A DNA stretch of 64,000 bases, from positions 310,001 to 374,000 of the forward strand of contig CANMUP010000001.1 of assembly GCA_947501105.1 (NCBI GenBank). The letters run 5' to 3'. This document shows, piece after piece, positions 62,715 to 64,000 of the stretch. Within the stretch, counting starts at the first letter, position 1. Every line of letters begins with the position of its first letter. This DNA comes from an uncultured Flaviramulus sp. (GTDB lineage Bacteria > Bacteroidota > Bacteroidia > Flavobacteriales > Flavobacteriaceae). Made by a program: the position numbers and the translations under genes. Under the pieces are notes generated by a model. That model saw nothing but the letters and a program-made list of their open reading frames with translations, made no database searches and was not told where the DNA came from.

Positions 62715-64000
62715 ATGTTAGAACTTGCAGGTATTATTATTTTAGGTATTCTTGCGCAATGGGTAGCATGGAAGTTAAAAATTCCAGCCATATTGCCACT
62801 AATTTTAATTGGTTTAACAGTAGGGCCTATTGCTGCCGAGTTTTTAAGTGATGATGGTACGAAATGGATTGAACCTATTTGGAATGGTGAAAAAGGTCTG
62901 TTTCCTGGCGAGGGGTTGTATTATTTTGTATCTCTAGCCATTAGTATTATTCTTTTTGAAGGCGGGTTAACTTTAAAACGTTCAGAAATAAATAACGTAG
63001 GACCTGTAATTACTAAATTAATAACCTTAGGCTCTGCAGTTACTTTTTTTGGAGCTGGTATTTTGGCACATTTTATTTTTGGACTAAGCTTTGAGCTTTC
63101 TTTTTTATTTTCTGGGTTAATTATTGTTACTGGCCCCACTGTGATTACACCTATTTTAAGAAACATTCCGCTTAAAAAAGATGTATCTACGGTTTTAAAG
63201 TGGGAGGGTATTTTAATAGATCCAATAGGTGCGTTAGTTGCAGTTTTGGTGTTTGAGTTTATAAGTGTTGAAGGTGATAGTGGTTTTACTAAAACAGCTT
63301 TAATAGAGTTTGGTAAAATTATTCTTTTTGGTACTACTTTTGGTTTTACGTTTGCACACGCCTTAGCTTTTGCAATAAATAAAAAACTAGTACCACACTA
63401 TTTACTTAATGTAGTGTCTTTATCAACAGTATTATTGGTTTTTGTTGAATCAGAAATTTTTGCTCATGAATCTGGTTTATTAGCGGTTGTTGTTATGGGA
63501 ATGGTTTTAGGTAATGGCAAACTTGAAAACATTAAAGAACTACTTTATTTTAAAGAATCATTAAGTGTGCTATTAATTTCTATTCTGTTTATTTTGCTTG
63601 CCGCAAATATTAATATTGAAGATTTAATGTTACTTAATACATGGAAAACGGTTGTTCTTTTTGCTGCGGTTGTATTTGTTATAAGGCCACTTGCGGTATT
63701 TTTAAGTACATCAAAATCTAAACTAAAAATTAATGAAAAAATATTTATTAGTTGGGTAGGGCCGCGAGGTATTGTAGCGGCAGGTATCGCATCACTTTTT
63801 GGAAGCAAATTAGTAAAACAAGGTGTTGAAGGGGCAGAATACATTACACCTTTAGTCTTCATGATTGTTTTAGGAACAGTTTTACTTAATGCGACTACTG
63901 CTAGAGCTTTTGCGAAAGTGATAGGTGTGTTTCTTAGAAGGTCTGAAGGTATTTTAATCGTAGGTGCTTCTCAGGTATCAAGATTAATTGGTCGTTACTT
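62715..64000 (+). CDS. CPA1-type sodium/proton antiporter, C-terminus cut by the window edge
   Basis: Starts ATG 62715-62717 (MLELAGIIILGILAQWVAWKL). The visible 428 residues have 11-12 helices with FEGGLTL, VTGPTVITPIL, EGILIDPIGALVAV, and AHESGLLAVVVMGMVLG, the aspartate and other ion-binding positions of the CPA1 family, and end with the start of a Rossmann-like ILIVGASQVSRLIGRY, which implies a following TrkA-N type domain. It exchanges Na+ or K+ for protons. It is divergent from the Usp-SulP pair. Confidence 0.92.
   Translation, partial: MLELAGIIILGILAQWVAWKLKIPAILPLILIGLTVGPIAAEFLSDDGTKWIEPIWNGEKGLFPGEGLYYFVSLAISIILFEGGLTLKRSEINNVGPVITKLITLGSAVTFFGAGILAHFIFGLSFELSFLFSGLIIVTGPTVITPILRNIPLKKDVSTVLKWEGILIDPIGALVAVLVFEFISVEGDSGFTKTALIEFGKIILFGTTFGFTFAHALAFAINKKLVPHYLLNVVSLSTVLLVFVESEIFAHESGLLAVVVMGMVLGNGKLENIKELLYFKESLSVLLISILFILLAANINIEDLMLLNTWKTVVLFAAVVFVIRPLAVFLSTSKSKLKINEKIFISWVGPRGIVAAGIASLFGSKLVKQGVEGAEYITPLVFMIVLGTVLLNATTARAFAKVIGVFLRRSEGILIVGASQVSRLIGRY

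Overview
The window is chromosomal DNA from a low-GC member of the Flavobacteriaceae (Bacteroidetes). Support for this: OmpH/Skp-like, DUF4837, DUF4175 and DUF6438 proteins, a type B type-IX-secretion C-terminal domain, a FecI/FecR/TonB-receptor transport set, and promoter elements of the TAnnTTTG type. I cannot name the genus or species.

Layout. 1-12 kb: mostly minus-strand housekeeping and envelope genes (GH3 fragment, M23 peptidase, tatA on plus, DUF4837 lipoprotein, MltD-like transglycosylase, pgk, DUF2652, DNA polymerase III delta-prime on plus), then TonB receptor, FecR anti-sigma factor and ECF sigma factor. 12-36 kb: a divergent zinc-peptidase lipoprotein, ompH, a methyltransferase, mnmG flanked by two parS-like palindromes, ybeY, DUF4175, gltX, a Tat-type glycoside-hydrolase-like lipoprotein, an SPFH protein, glnS, an intradiol-dioxygenase-like lipoprotein, folB, tRNA-Cys, a LysE exporter and rnr. 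36.4-37.0 kb: a 0.6 kb AT-rich gap with one perfect DnaA box. 37-47 kb: rpiB, a CDF transporter, a GNAT enzyme, a type IX secreted LRR protein, an OmpA protein, an S41 protease, rnpA, and an overlapping pair coding a GCS2-CBS fusion and an M14 aspartoacylase-like protein. 55-64 kb: M1 and S8 peptidases, a metallo-beta-lactamase-fold hydrolase, and an ion-transport block (SulP, Usp, CPA1 antiporter running off the end).

The most unusual stretch is about 47.15-55.10 kb. Every gene there is on the minus strand, and they are accessory in character: VOC proteins, a deaminase, a stop-interrupted membrane protein, an FG-GAP protein, an HMA-CDF transporter, two related multi-TM proteins, an NTF2-like protein and a dioxygenase-like lipoprotein. 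The genes are separated by seven imperfect inverted repeats of about 90-136 bp with conserved ends (ACAACGTGTTCGTGTATGG-like and CTATACACGTTGTTG-like). The outer arm of each repeat is complementary to the far end of the same gene block rather than only to its own partner. That is the layout expected of integron gene cassettes with attC sites. No integrase is in the window, so this looks like an integrase-less or distal part of a flavobacterial chromosomal integron, or a system that resembles one.

Calls come from reading the sequence and from knowledge of protein families; no search or folding was run.
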